Positions 21,274 to 34,150 of a stretch of DNA of 64,000 nt are shown here, in pieces. The DNA comes from Poa pratensis (Eukaryota; Streptophyta; Magnoliopsida; Poales; Poaceae), in the NCBI GenBank assembly GCA_947311845.1, contig CAMZMU010000055.1, forward strand, positions 19,712,221 to 19,776,220, given 5' to 3'. The position numbers and the translations under genes are program-made. The notes beneath the pieces are model-generated. The model was not told the DNA's origin. It was given only the letters and a program-made list of their open reading frames with translations, and did not search any database. Positions within the stretch are counted from its first letter, which is position 1; each line of letters opens with the position of its first letter.

Positions 21274-23007
21274 TGATGGCCCTTGACGTATTTACCTGCG
21301 TCAAAAGAATATGGGTTAGGTTGAGACTCCAAGTGCAGAGTGTATAGTATAGGAAAGACGGTTTTCCCCACGAGGGGTGACTCGAGGGTTTAATATCGAA
21401 CTCTCGGGGAATCAGTAGTGAAAGATTTATCTTCTTATCCTTCTCTTGAAAACCTACAAAACAAAGTAAATTGTTTTGCCCTCAACCTCACCAAGTGGTT
21501 GTCAAGCACAAGGTGTGAGAATGATATGAAAATATAATGAATGCAAAACAGTAAATAAATATGCAATGATGATAAATAAATATGCAAGGATGGTGGAAAC
21601 AATGATGGATGATATTTTTGGGTTTTGTATTGTGAATGCAAGATGTAAAAGTGTTTTTGTATTTTCGGATTTTTAAATGGCAGAAAATGTAAAGTGGATA
21701 AAAGTTGTTGGAAAGGTGTTTCTTATGATTAAAAATGGACCGGGGTTCATGGTTTCACAAATGCACTCTCTCTTTAATAAAGTGGTAGACAATGGAACAC
21801 TAGAATTGACATATGAGATTGCAACAAAAGGTTTCATGACAAGTTACTAATTATATGGGCATCACGTCCTAACATAGAGATCTTTTGTTTATTAATCTCT
21901 CTTATACTCCACCAAGATGCGAACTAAATCATAACACCTTAGTAATTAAGATAAATCAGAGCATAGCATTAAGTTTCATGACATGAAGTTAAAATAAGAA
22001 CATGCTAGATCTAGTCATGGAGTAGTGGCAATGGTCACACCCACATCTCCGGTAGCAAGGTATTTTTCTTTATCCCTAGTGAGGCAACAAAGTAAGGTAA
22101 ACACCCAAGTGGATCGCGAACTTTCTCTCACGTTCACCGCACTAGCCACCCCCCGTTACTCCAACTAATGCACACGTTCCCCCTCACACGCTCTCATACA
22201 CATGCTTGATCAAACAAGTAAACAAGAACGGGGTACATAATATGCATCTACTTTCATAACTGAAACAAAACTATTGCAATCTCAAACATATATTAACTCA
22301 TAAAAAGATCCACCACAAAGGTATTACATAGATGACCGTAATCATGTTCAGCAGCTCATACGGTACTAATTAGTGAAGCTCAAGAGAGGAGAGATACATA
22401 AGTTACTTCCACAAACCCATAGTCCAGGGTGGACTACTCCCTCTTCATCATGGAGACGGTGGAGAAGTCGTTGGAGAAGATGGAGACCACGCCGGCAGCG
22501 CCCCGCCGGAGTTTTCCCCCTCCAATCTGCAACTCCAGGTCTCTGTTTCGTGGTTTCTGTGTTTTGCGGCGCTCCTTTCCGAAGGGCGTCGGGGACTATT
22601 TTTATAGTCGTTTTTAGGTCAAGACGGAGGCTCGGGAAAAAAGATCGACGGCAACGGAGCCACGAGGCCCAGATGGTGGGTCCCACGCGGCCAAGGAATC
22701 TGGCCGTGGGCCACTCCTTGGCCCTCGGGCCTCCGTTTGTTCGCTTCCTTCGCTCCCACGCTTTGTTCCTTCCAAAAACTGATGCTCGTAAATTATTGGT
22801 CATTTGGACGTCGTTTGGGTCCCTGAAACATCAAAATATAGAAAATAGGGTTTTCTGCCTGTGCAGGGTTAATTCCAGAAAAATAGGGAAACAATGAAAT
22901 ATTCCCAAAATCAATATAAAACAATGATATAACCCTTATATGATGCAAATATGATTGAAATATAAGTAATATAATGCAAAGTTCATGTATGCATTTTACA
23001 TGCATCA
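21274..23007 (-). repeat. 3' LTR of the minus-strand retrotransposon
   Basis: On the minus strand it begins TGATGCATG and ends GGGCCATCA. It is 1734 bp and repeated at 26416-28149. Confidence 0.9.
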
Positions 23008-25389
23008 ACATCCCCAAGCTTAACCTATACTCGTCCTCGAGTATGAAGGTGATAAAACTAACATGGACTTTGCAATTTAATACTATCAAAGGATATCAAA
23101 GATGATTACTATTGCTACATAGAGTCAAATGATTCATTCTTCAAAGGAGTAGCAATATACAAGATAGATTATGAAGTGATATCAAATATTCAATGTAAGG
23201 ATGTTCAATGATAATTCACAAAGTGTAACATAGAAGAAAGTACTATGGACCAAATGTATGCATAATGAAAAGTAAAAACATCCTATAATGGTCATAGAGT
23301 ATTCTTGTAAATCTGAATATAAAAGGTGGACACTTTGGAAAGATATATAAATGAGTAGAGGTAAAACATGAATAAGTTTCATCTAACTTCCAAATGCTTC
23401 TACTTAAGTTAATGTTTGCAATGTGGTATTCATTGGTGTCAAGCTCTCATTACCCCTATCATAGCATCTTGAATGGTTAAAGTTTAAAGTGAAAGCAAAT
23501 ATGAGTAGTATGCTTGACAAAGTATGGGTTGAATGTCTCATGCCCCGTGAATACGAGTACCTACACCACGTGTTACTCAACTTGGGACACAAAAGCAAGT
23601 TCAAGTTAAGGTCATTGTAAGTAATATAATAGCGTCATCAAGAGCGTCAACTGGGGTACCTCTTGCCCAGGACATGGAACAAGCCCATGTCAAAATGACA
23701 AGACAAACAAACAAAATGAACAATCTCACACCCTTTTTATTTACTATTGGTATAGCTTTTTATTGTGGGGTGCATCACTGAAGGTTCACCATAGCATGTA
23801 AGTAAATTTCCACCATGAATGATGCATGGCTTAGATTAGCGGCCCAGGCGTCTCTCTAGCCATTTATACAAACTCATTAAACTTACTAAGTTTCCACATT
23901 TATTTGGCACCATGATAAGCATCCATAAACAAAAGTACATGATATCAACAAATATAAAGAGCACGTTGAAAGCTTGCCATGTGACAGCACATATGAGCTA
24001 ACTCCCAACCAAGACTCTTGTCAAGCTCACAACTTCATAATTTTAATCACAATGGGTCATGTTTATTAAGTGCAATAAAAGTAAGGTGTGCATCAAGTTC
24101 GTGAGAGCTCTTTAACCAACTTTTCCCATAACAATCAATAACATAAGCATTTTAATTCAGAAGTATAGATAATACAAAATAACATGATAAACATACTCGG
24201 AATAGCATAAAGCTAATAGGTAGATATGGTGGACTCACTGGAAAAACTTTGGTTGAAGGTGTTGGAAAACAAGTTTTTACTTGTTGGAATTTTTGGGCTA
24301 GCAAGAGGGAGAAAGTTGACCGTCTAAATGCATGCATAAGTGTCCATAGAACTAACCAATCCATGTTAAACAAAGTAAAGTAACATTCAGCATCAAAACA
24401 TGAATAAAAGATAGCTCTTGATAAAACACTTGCAAATTAATATCATTAAAAGCATGAATCATGCAACTATATGTATCTTTTTGAATCAACTCAAACATCC
24501 CTTTCCCAATCTTTTTAATAGCATCCAACTTAATTCAACCCAAATTTCCAGTAGCTCTCTCATATATAAATGATAGTGGTGGTCTCAAGACAAACAAAAA
24601 TCAAACCGAAATAAAAAGCAAATAAAAGACGCTCCAAGTTTATGCGATAAAGTGCATTGATCGAAAAACAGAAGTTAGACGTGTGCAAACCGAGAGTGTG
24701 TTGGTCCAGTGGGGTTGTCTTCACATCCCCAAGCTTATGGTCTTCACCATCCTTGGATAGCTCTTGGTGCATCTCCTCTAATCCCTGTGAAAAAACTTCA
24801 AAACACCGTTTCTCCCATTTCTTTTCTGTGGGGTGACATTAGTAGTGATAGACAAAAATTGCTTGCTGCATAAAATCCTTAAACAAAAATTCATATGAAT
24901 GTCCAGAAAGTGTATAATGTTGTATGCCTACTTATAAACTCAATTGGATCAAAAAGATTCAAGTTAAAAGTTCAAAGAATGCATCAAACAAAATGGGACA
25001 GAATCTGTCCAGAAAAACAGCAGCAGCAAAACGTATTTTTCTACCCTACTTAAATATGTCGAAAAATTCTGAAAAATTCATGCTTACAGAGGATGAAAAG
25101 TTGCAACTACAGTTCAAATATCAGCTCATTCGGAGTTACAGAATAGGAATTAAAAATCATACCGTGCACAGATTCGTGCTGGAATAAAATCTCCGAATGC
25201 AAATAGCAACTTTTTCAAACCAAAATAGGTAAAACTTGGCACTTTATTAAAAATTCCAGAAACAAAACTAAAAACTAAGTCTCTTGTTACAGCAAGAGGA
25301 CACAAAGAAAATCAAAAATAAAAACAACCGGGTTGCCTCCCGTAAAGCGCTTTCTTTATAGCCATGTAGCTAGGCTTCTTACTTGATAT
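23008..25389 (-). other. Non-coding internal region of the minus-strand retrotransposon
   Basis: About 2.4 kb lies between the protease stop and the 3' LTR with no domain. It contains the post-ORF motif at 25330-25375 and polypurine-like blocks at 23008-23022 and 24724-24737. A hairpin-forming ACTCGAGGACGAGT sits next to the first of these blocks. Confidence 0.7.
25330..25375 (-). other. Conserved post-ORF motif (putative RNA structure)
   Basis: Fourteen nucleotides after the protease stop the minus strand reads GCCTAGCT, then TAAAGAAAGCGCTT and CGGGAGGCAACCCG. The same arrangement occurs at 52926-52973 in the other retrotransposon. CGGG/CCCG can form a hairpin. Confidence 0.65.
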
Positions 25390-26084
25390 TTATTGTGGAC
25401 GAAGCTCATGAGGGAGCTTGAACTTTGATGTGTCCCTCTTCCTTGGGAAGTGTTCCATGCACTTCTTGTGTGGAAACTGAAACTTCACATTCCCTTCTTT
25501 TGAATCAATGATAGCACCTGTGGTACGAAGAAAAGGTCTTCCAAGAATAATTGGACTAGAGGTTTTATTCCCCATATCCATGATTAGAAAATCAACAGGT
25601 ACAAATGTCATATGCAACTCTACCATAACATCACTTACTTTTCCTAAAGCATGTTTAATGGAATCATCAGCAAGTGCAAGTTCAATAGAGCATTTTTCAA
25701 GATTCTTTAATTCAAGTACTTCATATAATTCTTTAGATAAAACAGAGACACTAGATCCTAGATCTAATATGCATGGTGTGTCTCTTTTCCAATGGTTACT
25801 AGTACTTTGGGAATCCATATATCCCCAAGCTTAGGTGGTATCATAGCTTCTTGGTTGTACCTAGCAATCTTTTCTTTTAAAACATGATTAGCAATATAAG
25901 AACCAAAACCTGCTTGGTTAACATTGATGGAAGGATCACTTGCAAATTTTTGTAAGATAGATATTAATTCATGCAAGCTACAATTCTCTAAGTCAAGTAA
26001 TGGTTCCTTGACTTCACTAAGCATTTTAAATTCGTCAACTTTCTTTTTCTTTTTAACCCAAACTTGTTTCTTACCAAGAGCCAT
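25390..26084 (-). pseudogene. gag/aspartic protease remnant of a gypsy-like element
   Basis: A first frame (26084-25764, start MALGKKQVW) carries a Lys-rich start and the family segment ending KVLVTIG. A frameshift near 25790 moves the protease into a second frame, ending at 25390. That frame has the active-site-like ILDLGSSVSVLS (D-L-G-S in place of the usual D-[ST]-G) and the second protease motif ILGRPFL. The protease would cut the polyprotein. The broken frame and the absence of RT make the element dependent on others. Confidence 0.8.
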
Positions 26085-26386
26085 GATTGCAACTTTTTAT
26101 GTGTTTTTAATTTTTTATGCAAAACTGAAAATAAAATGATACTAAACAATGCAAACCGAAATAACAAATGCAACATAAAATGCAAAACTGAAAATAAAAA
26201 TGCAAACCGAAATATAAATATTATATGCAAGACAATAACAAAACAAAATAAAATGCTTTGAAGGTAAAAATGGATAAGATGATGCTCACATAGGTGCAAC
26301 CTCCCCAAGCTTAGGTGTTTGCACAAGTTGGTGATGAAGTTGACTTTGTTGTGAGATATCCTTAGATAAATCTTTACAGCAATGAT

Positions 26387-26404
26387 TCCCCGGCAACGGC
26401 GCCA
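26387..26404 (-). other. Primer-binding site complementary to tRNA-Asp
   Basis: On the minus strand it reads TGGCGCCGTTGCCGGGGA, 11 bp after the LTR end, and is complementary to the 3' end of plant tRNA-Asp. It is the same 18 bases as the PBS at 52087-52104. Confidence 0.9.
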
Positions 26405-26415
26405 GAAAACTGTCT

Positions 26416-28149
26416 TGATGGCCCTTGACGTAGTTACCTGCGTCAAAAGAATATGGGTTAGGTTGAGACTCCAAGTGCATAGTGTATAGTATAGGAAAGA
26501 CGGTTTTCCCCACGAGGGGTGACTCGAGGGTTTAATATCGAACTCTCGGAGAATCAGTAGTGAAAGATTTATCTTCTTATCCTTCTCTTGAAAACCTACA
26601 AAACAAAGTAAATTGTTTGTGCCCTCAACCTCACCAAGTGGTTGTCAAGCACAAGGTGTGAGAATGGTATGAAAATATAATGAATACAAATCAGGAAATA
26701 AATATGCAATGATGATAAATAAATATGCAAGGATGGTGTAAACAATGATGGATGATATTTTTGGGTTTTGTATTGTGAATGCAAGATATAAAAGTGTTTT
26801 TGTATTTTTGGATTTTTAAATGGCAGAAATGTAAAGTGGATAAAAGTTGTTGGAAAGGTGTTTCTTATGATTAAAAATGGACCGGGTTCATGGTTTCACA
26901 AATGCACTCTCTCTTTAATAAAGTGGTTGATAATGGAACACTAGAATTGACATATGAGATTGCAACATAAATGTTTCATGACAAGTTACTAATTATATGG
27001 GCATCACGTCCTAACATAGAGATCTTTTGTTTATTAATCCCTCTTATACTCCACCAACATGCGAACTAAATCATAACACCTTAGTAATTAAGATAAATCA
27101 GAGCATAGCATTAAGTTTCATGACATGAAGTTAAAATAAGAATATGCTAAATCTAGTCATGGAGTAGTGGCAATGGTCACACCCACATCTTCGGTAGCAA
27201 GGTATTTTTCTTTATCCCTAGTGAGTCAACAAAGTAAGGTAAACACCCAAGTGGATCGCGGAACTTTCTCTCACGTTCACCGCACTAGCCACCCCCCGTT
27301 ACTCCAACCAATGCACACGTTCCCCCTCACACGCTCTCATACACATGCTTGATCATAACAAGTAAACAAGAACGGGGTACATAATATGCATCTACTTTCA
27401 TAACTGAAACAAAACTATTGCAATCTCAAACATATATTAACTCATAAAAAGATCCACCACAAAGGTATTACATAGATGACCGTAATCATGTGCAGCAACT
27501 CATACGGTACTAATTAGTGAAGCTCAAGAGAGGAGAGATACATAAGTTACTTCCACAAACCCATAGTCCAGGGGTGGACTACTCCCTCTTCATCATGGAG
27601 ACGGTGGAGAAGTCGTTGGAGAAGATGGAGACCACGCCGGCAGCGCCCCGCCAGAGTTTTCCCCCTCCAATCTGCAACTCCGGATCTCTGTTTCGTGGTT
27701 TCTGTGTTTCGGCGGCGCTCCTTTCCGATGGGCGTCGGGGACTATTTTTATAGTCGTTTTTAGGTCAAGACGGAGGCTCGGGAAAAAAGATCGACGGCAA
27801 CGGAGCCTCGAGGCCCAAGATGGTGGGTCCTACGCGGCCAAGGAATCTGGCCGCGTGGGCCCACTCAACTTGGCCCTCGGGCCTCCGTTTGTTCGCTTCC
27901 TTCGCTCCGACGCTTTGTTCCTTCCAAAAACGGATGCTCGTAAATTATTAGGTCATTTGGACATCGTTTGGGTCCCTGAAACATCAAAATATAGAAAATA
28001 GGGTTTTCTGCCTGTGCAGGGTTAATTTCAGAAAAATAGGGAAACAATGAAATATTCTCAAAATCAATATAAATCAATGATATAACCCTTATATGATGCA
28101 AATATGATTGAAATATAAGTAATATAATGCAAAGTTCATGTATGCATTT
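26416..28149 (-). repeat. 5' LTR of the minus-strand retrotransposon, outer end truncated
   Basis: It matches the left LTR but stops after TATGCATTT. The terminal TGATGCATG (minus) is missing and unrelated sequence follows. Confidence 0.88.
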
Positions 28150-28260
28150 CCTTGGGCAAATGTAGTTGTTTTGTGAATTGAATATTGTCAGCAATAAGAT
28201 CATAAGTAGTTCCTCTTCTGCATTGTTATGGAGAATTTTGTTCAATTTAAGTTGTTAAAA

Positions 28261-28289
28261 CTAGTCATCAACCCGTGCACCTGCACGGG
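28261..28289 (-). mobile_element. Possible Helitron 3' terminus
   Basis: On the minus strand an 18-bp palindrome (CCCGTGCAGGTGCACGGG, 28289-28272) is followed by 7 nt, CTAG and then T. This is the hairpin plus CTRR/T layout of Helitron 3' ends. The element would extend to the right. No 5' TC end and no Rep/helicase were found, so this is tentative. Confidence 0.45.
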
Positions 28290-31200
28290 CTAGTTGTAAA
28301 AGTTGAATCTAAAATTTAGCTTTCTTTTTTATAAAATTATAGCTGGGATAAAAAAAATATACATGTGTTATGGGTAATATTTGTACTCGAATTCATAACT
28401 GTGTAAGCTAATTTTGTTGGAAAAATTTGCACCCAAGAGACTGAGAAAAGAGCTATTAAACTTAACGATGTGGTGCTTGTATTTAAAAGTAGTATTGTCT
28501 CCTTATAGATCAGCATGGTATAAATGCCTGACCCACATACATAAATAATTTATATAGTAGCAAGATTTTTTTTTAATTATCTGTTCTTGCAAAAGTGGCA
28601 GAAACAGCCATGAAAATGTTCTTCCGTTGAAAATATATGCAACTTATAAGCAGGCAGGTGCCCAGACGTTAATAAGGTAAGCAAAACGGGAATACAATGG
28701 CGGCATGAATTCTGTCGAAGCTTACTCTAAAAATCCAAGTAATATAAATATGATATATTGAGACATAAGTATATTTTTCTTGCAGACTACCATATAAGGA
28801 AGCAACTGGTCAGACTTGGTTTATTCCACGTGCACCAACTATACGGGAAAACATAGCACTGATCTATGGTTGAAAGAAAAAGTTATAAAATTCAGGCCGA
28901 CTAATTTTAATTGGTAATGAAAGAAGTGGTCCTAAATCAGTTATTTTAAGCTCCTCACTACAAAACTAAATGTCAGTGTCTATCAAATCACTTGCAAATC
29001 ATCCCAAAATCGCCAAGGAATTGCTACCTTGGTGCCTTGTCTCTGCTCTGTTTGTCTATCTGCGCCGTGTCAATGTATTCCCTTCATAGCTATGCAAATC
29101 GATACCAATGAACACAAAATACAGTCTTGCTCCGAGGCATATAGACCTTTAACATGACCTTTAAATATCAGTGGCATAGTTTGTGGTACGTACAATTAAA
29201 ATTTTGTCTATCAAGGCTCGAAAGACATTGCAAGGCCATGGAACTGTATGAAAAAACCTCATCATATAGTCATCTAGCTCATGTAAGACTATCTTGTTAA
29301 GCACAATATGCTAATATGTGAAAATAAGTTTCTCCTGGAAACACAGATTCTACGCAGTGTATAGAGGTAGAGAGCAATGATACTGAACATTCTAAGAACG
29401 ATGCAAAAACATACTCAGACTTTTTCCGAAGCTAAAAACAGTACACAGAACATAATGGACTCACCATGGTTTCCAACAAGAAATAATTATTTGGAGTGCA
29501 GTGCATAGAAAAGTAGGGTTGGAGGAATACAACCTATATAACCATGTGTCTACTATAGCAATTTAAATGATCCAAGTATGCTTTACTGTCAGTTGGAACA
29601 AACATGAAATTCCATTAGCAAATCTCAGGTTCGGAATGAAACGAAATTATTTCTAGCATGGTATATGTAATTATAACATGTTCCATATGTCATACGAAAA
29701 AATTGAGAGAAAAAGGCAACCACGTTTATTACTTGTTAAAAAAAGTCACTCTGGGTCCCTAGTTTAATTGCAGGAAAACTTCAAATGAATGTTTTGTTTT
29801 TATCAATTTCAAGCCCTTTTGCTGTATATCATAGGAACAATTGTAACAAACAAACCTGTGCACTTAAGGTATACTCCATGCAGCTAACTGTACTAATAAC
29901 ATTTGAATTTAGCTAACTGATTTAAAGAAAAAAATAATACATTATATATGCAACATGATTTTAAATTGAGGACATGTGAAAGGTAGTGTCTTCTTTATTT
30001 ATGTTTTGAGATAAAGGTAGTATCAGTTAAGTACTTAAGTCCAGCTTAGACATTGTACCTTCGTTCTATGGCGAACGTCGGAAAACTTGGTTATACAATG
30101 CAGATAATCACATATTTGACCTGTAGCGAATTAGCATAGAACATTTAGTTCTCTACCTAAAATAGCGTCAATAAATTTGGTTGGCTAATATGTTTTTACA
30201 TAAAAATAACCTTTTGTAAATTAATCCTCTATCAAAACTGAAGTGAACTTATTGGCCTCCTCTCCTCACAAATATTAATCGAGTTAGAGATTAACCTGTA
30301 CAAAGACAATCTTTTCTTAATTAAATGATCGGGTTCAGAATTAGCTGATTTTATTGTTCAATGAAAAACACATGTTGCGCCAGCCGCTGGCAGCCTCCCC
30401 AGTGACGACGGCCATAAAATCTGCTTCAGACTCAGCCAGTACACCTCTTCCTCTCCTGCGTCAACAACTGGGAGATAGATTCACTATTTCACAGTAATTT
30501 TGCATGTGATTCAAATAGTACACAGTGATATTAAAAAATTGGGATGGGACTTGATAGATATCATTATCATATCCACATTAAACACAATTTTAAATGTTAG
30601 AAACCTAGCATGCATCTTTTTATGTCAGACCTGCAAAAATGGTATTAGAAAGAGGCCTCAGACTTGATTGGATTCACTTCGGCATAAATTTTATGAATAA
30701 GAAAGCACCCGTAGGCAAGACCAGAATATCTGAGCCTATTTGCTCTACCAGCTCACATGTCACAAAATTAAATAAGTATGCAGAATATGGAAAAGGGGTT
30801 GCATACCCTGAACCTGATGCAACTGTTTTTAAACATCAGCTATATCAGTTGTCCACGATTGTTCAACATGTGCATCAGGACGATTTTTCTTTTGAAATAA
30901 TTAATTATGCTAGAGGAACTCAAGATTAGTCCAGCCCAATTTAATTATCTGGTTACATGGGGACCTAGCATCAACGTTTTGGGCAGGATATGAGAGATAA
31001 ATTATATGAGTAAACGTTACCTACAGCAGGAAAGGATCGTGAGTTACTTGCCTACTAAGTGGACGCAGGGTGACCGGCGATAAAATCGAACTGTGTCCAG
31101 AAGGTCGCAGGTACACCACTCCGCGGCCACATTGGCACCACCAAAGTTACACCAACGTAAAACAAATTAATCGGAGGGAGTCCAAGAGATGGGCATGAAT

Positions 31201-31300
31201 GCTGAATCAAACTTACCCTGCCAGATCGCAAACTGTAATCAGAGTATCATACTCGCCCTATATTAAAAAACCAATGAAATTATAAAACTAAAAAAATAAT
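28290..31300. other. AT-rich interior of the inner CACTA, no gene recognised
   Basis: This is three kilobases of AT-rich sequence. A 96-codon open frame at 30639-30929 (+) has no recognisable motif. A GC-richer patch at 30370-30480 could be a captured exon fragment. Confidence 0.4.
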
Positions 31301-31329
31301 ATGTATGCAGATTAGATCCACAGTGCAGA

Positions 31330-31961
31330 GGGGCGATTTCTTGAAGACACCCGCGCGGACCAGCTCGCAGCCGCGGATTCGCCGGATTTCTCGCCCTCCG
31401 GCGGCCGCTCCGGCGGCGGGAGAGCGGAGAATCCACGGATCTCGGCCTGTAAATAGTCTAGGTGTGTGTGGGTTTCCAGCCGGCGGCGTCGGGGAGGCGG
31501 TGGCGCGGCCGGAGTGGAGTTTTGCAGGTGGTCTTCTTCCCCTTCGACAGCGGCGCTCCGGTGGAGCTTTGCTGTGGATCGACTACCTCCGTCGCGCTCA
31601 CAGCTCGTCGCAGCTGCCGTGGGCGACTTCCCCGTGCCAGAGATCGAGGATGGCGGCTCTGGCTTTTGAAGATCTAGAAGCTGCTGGTGTTGGAGCAAGC
31701 AAGCGAAGCAGCAGGCGGTGCAGGATGGAGGCGCTTCGGTGTTCGAGGGCCGGCGACTTCCCGTCCGTCTGGGGTCATCCTCTAGTCCAAGGATTCTGCG
31801 AGGATGTGGCGGCGGCGCGCCGTCGGAACGTTCTGCCCTTCGTCGGCTTCTTCGCCTTACAGGAGATGGACTGGGTTGTAATTTTATCTTTCATGGAGGT
31901 CCTTTCTGTAATAGTCTTGTTTTAATGTACCAGCTGTTTCTCCGCAAAAAAAAAAAAAAAA
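31330..31961 (+). mobile_element. Poly(A)-tailed retroposon, plus strand
   Basis: A GC-rich transcript-like sequence ends in A16 at 31946-31961. It shares a GC-rich 5' segment (TCCCGCCGCCGGAGCGGCCG type, inverted) with the retroposon at 32287-32995. A 206-codon open frame (31305-31925) has no known domain. The 5' boundary and TSD are not clear. Confidence 0.55.
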
Positions 31962-32271
31962 GATAAGACTGACCGATCCAGAACAATCTTCACAAATCAT
32001 GTGGTTCAGTCCGACAAAACGAACACGACTGGTTCGAGAAGTTTCAGATTTATTTACGTAGAAAGACTGCATGCGCTGATGGTACTTAGCTCTGTATGGA
32101 TGTCGACCATGGAGGACCTGCCAAACAGCGATGGAATCAAGCTGGGGGGTGAGTGGCAGCTGTATGATGAAGCAGCTGTATGGATATGGCTCCTCCCGTT
32201 CTTCAGTCCCGATTAAGAAATCTAAAAATTCTTGACGGTCGTCGGTAAGAGCGCTGCACGCGGCATCGCTG

Positions 32272-33010
32272 GAGCCGATTGAACTTTTTTTTTTTTGAAA
32301 TTTTCACCACGTATATTCAACAGAAAACCACATACAACGTACACGGTAGAAATACAGGAACATAATACGTAGAGGAAACGGAACAAGGACCGAAAACCAC
32401 GACATCACCGGCGTCGGAGACGAAGACGACCAGCCGCCACCTTGCCGCTGCCAGGGAGAACTTTTCACTATAGAAGACGCTGCCTAGCCCGTCCGCCGCG
32501 CCGCGACGGAGCTGTTGGCAATGAACGACCGGGGCAAGCGCCCCCCCTGTCCCAGCCACACCTCTTTGCCGCAGCCGCCGTCGAAGCCGCCGCCGGAAGA
32601 AGTCGAAGATCTCGTCCAGTCCGCCGCCAGATCCACCGCCACCTCAGATCTGACGGAAAGCAGAGGGGCTCGAGCACCACGCCGGGCCTCGAGCTCCAGC
32701 CAGTCCAGCGCGAAGACGAGGAGCTCCGAAGACCTCCGCCGCCGGAGAAGAACGCGCCGGCACCAAACCACCCGCCCGCAGCACCACCTCCTCCAGAGCG
32801 CCGACGGCGAGACCCCCATCCTACCCTACCGTATATACAAGCCGGAGCCCGGGGATCCCCCACCCTCCCGCCGCCGGAGCGGCCGGCGGAGGGGAGGAAT
32901 CCCGCGGCTCGCGGCGCGCACGGTGGATCGACGGCTCGCTCCAAAAAAACGCCTTCCTCCTCTTGCTACAGTGGCGGGGAGGGGATAAGCTTGTAGAGCC
33001 GATTGAACTT
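32272..33010 (-). mobile_element. LINE-mobilised retroposon with 15-bp TSD
   Basis: On the minus strand a GC-rich transcript runs from about 32995 to 32297 and ends in a poly(A) tail (T-run at 32285-32296 on the plus strand). The 15-bp sequence GAGCCGATTGAACTT occurs at 32272-32286 and 32996-33010, so the insertion was made by target-primed reverse transcription. It contains a 158-codon open frame (32944-32468) of low complexity with no known domain. It may be a 5' part of a LINE transcript or a processed transcript. Confidence 0.85.
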
Positions 33011-34150
33011 CGCCATTGTTGATTCGTTGGAGGCGGAGATGTGGAGATGACCATCACAGGCGGCGCGCCGGCGGCAGTGCGTATGAGAAGTAGGGTCAAT
33101 TTTTTCTCATTAGAAAAAGAACATGATTTAGAATACGGACCTGTAGGCTTCCAGGACTCTTAGCACCCATGACTCGCGATCTTTGCATCATGTCCGTAGA
33201 ATTAAAATCATGCGGCTATTTTAGATGTTTTCTCCGGGATTAACGTGGTGTCTCGTATGGTGCCTCCAATTAGTAAATATAAGATATAAGATATAAGATA
33301 TGTCAGTATACACTAAATGCTACTATATACTTTATATTATTGTGTTATATTGTTCGTTCTATCTAGCAGTGTCAGAACTAACATAAATCCTTATTTACAT
33401 TTAGGGATATCAAGTTGTTCCCTTTCAAACTCCACCATACATATCCACCGTCGCTATTGTGACGTTGTGGTACATTGCATAAAATACTTTTTTAAATAAG
33501 AGTGTTTTATACAGTGTCACCGAACTGTCACATCGGTGACGTATTCGATTAGATTTCGGTGATACTGTATAAAAAATCCAGATCCGGTGGTGGCCTCCAT
33601 GGAAAGGTTGATCGTTGTCAGGTATCCTATGAAGCTACTGACATCGCAACATCTTGTTGACAAGCCGTGTGTTGGCTGCTCCGGTTCATCAATAAGAGCC
33701 ACCTCAAGGCATAGGTAAGATATCGTTTCAGTTTGCTTAAATTCATACTGTATTTGTTTTATCATATGTATTTAACAATTGTAACTCTATTTACTACTGT
33801 ATCGGGTCCAAAGCTTCAACATCCTTCTCTCAAGAAGTTGAGATAAGAAGAGATTGCTAGAGTGACACCTGCGAGGATTGTGGAAAAGGATGTAGGGAAG
33901 AAATCATATATTTTTTCCGTCCTTTGACATGATAGGCTTAGTATAGATGAAATCTGTTATCGTTTTACCTCTTATGTTTGTCACATCTTGTGATGCAACT
34001 GTAAAGGTGAAATTGTGATGGAAATGTAAAGTTACATTGTGATATGAATGAAATCTGTTACCGTTTTAGTATTTGAGCTTGTGCTGTGAGATTTTAAGTA
34101 TCTAGTGGCATTTGTAAACATGGCATCCTGTAACCAAAATATGCGAAATG
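33011..34150. other. Inner CACTA right interior
   Basis: The sequence is AT-rich with no clear gene. It contains three TATAAGA units at about 33283-33303 and a foldback at 33502-33572. Confidence 0.4.
33502..33572. repeat. 71-bp foldback
   Basis: TTTTATACAGTGTCACCGAA is mirrored by TTCGGTGATACTGTATAAAA with one mismatch. A nested GTCACCG/CGGTGAC pair lies inside. It could be a very small MITE. Confidence 0.7.

Larger units (their letters stand above)
21274..28149 (-). mobile_element. Non-autonomous LTR retrotransposon (gypsy-like, gag/protease remnant)
   Basis: Two direct LTRs (21274-23007 and 26416-28149) flank a 3.4-kb internal region. The PBS next to the right LTR and the polypurine block next to the left LTR show that it reads on the minus strand. 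Only a gag/aspartic-protease remnant is present; there is no RT, RNase H or integrase. The 5' LTR lacks its outermost ~16 bp, so a TSD cannot be confirmed. The left flank is ACGAG. The LTRs differ at only a modest number of sites and small indels by eye. It sits inside the inner CACTA. Confidence 0.9.

Noticed and set aside
26387..26404. tRNA-Asp gene
   Set aside because: Only the 18 nt complementary to the tRNA 3' end are present, as expected for a primer-binding site.
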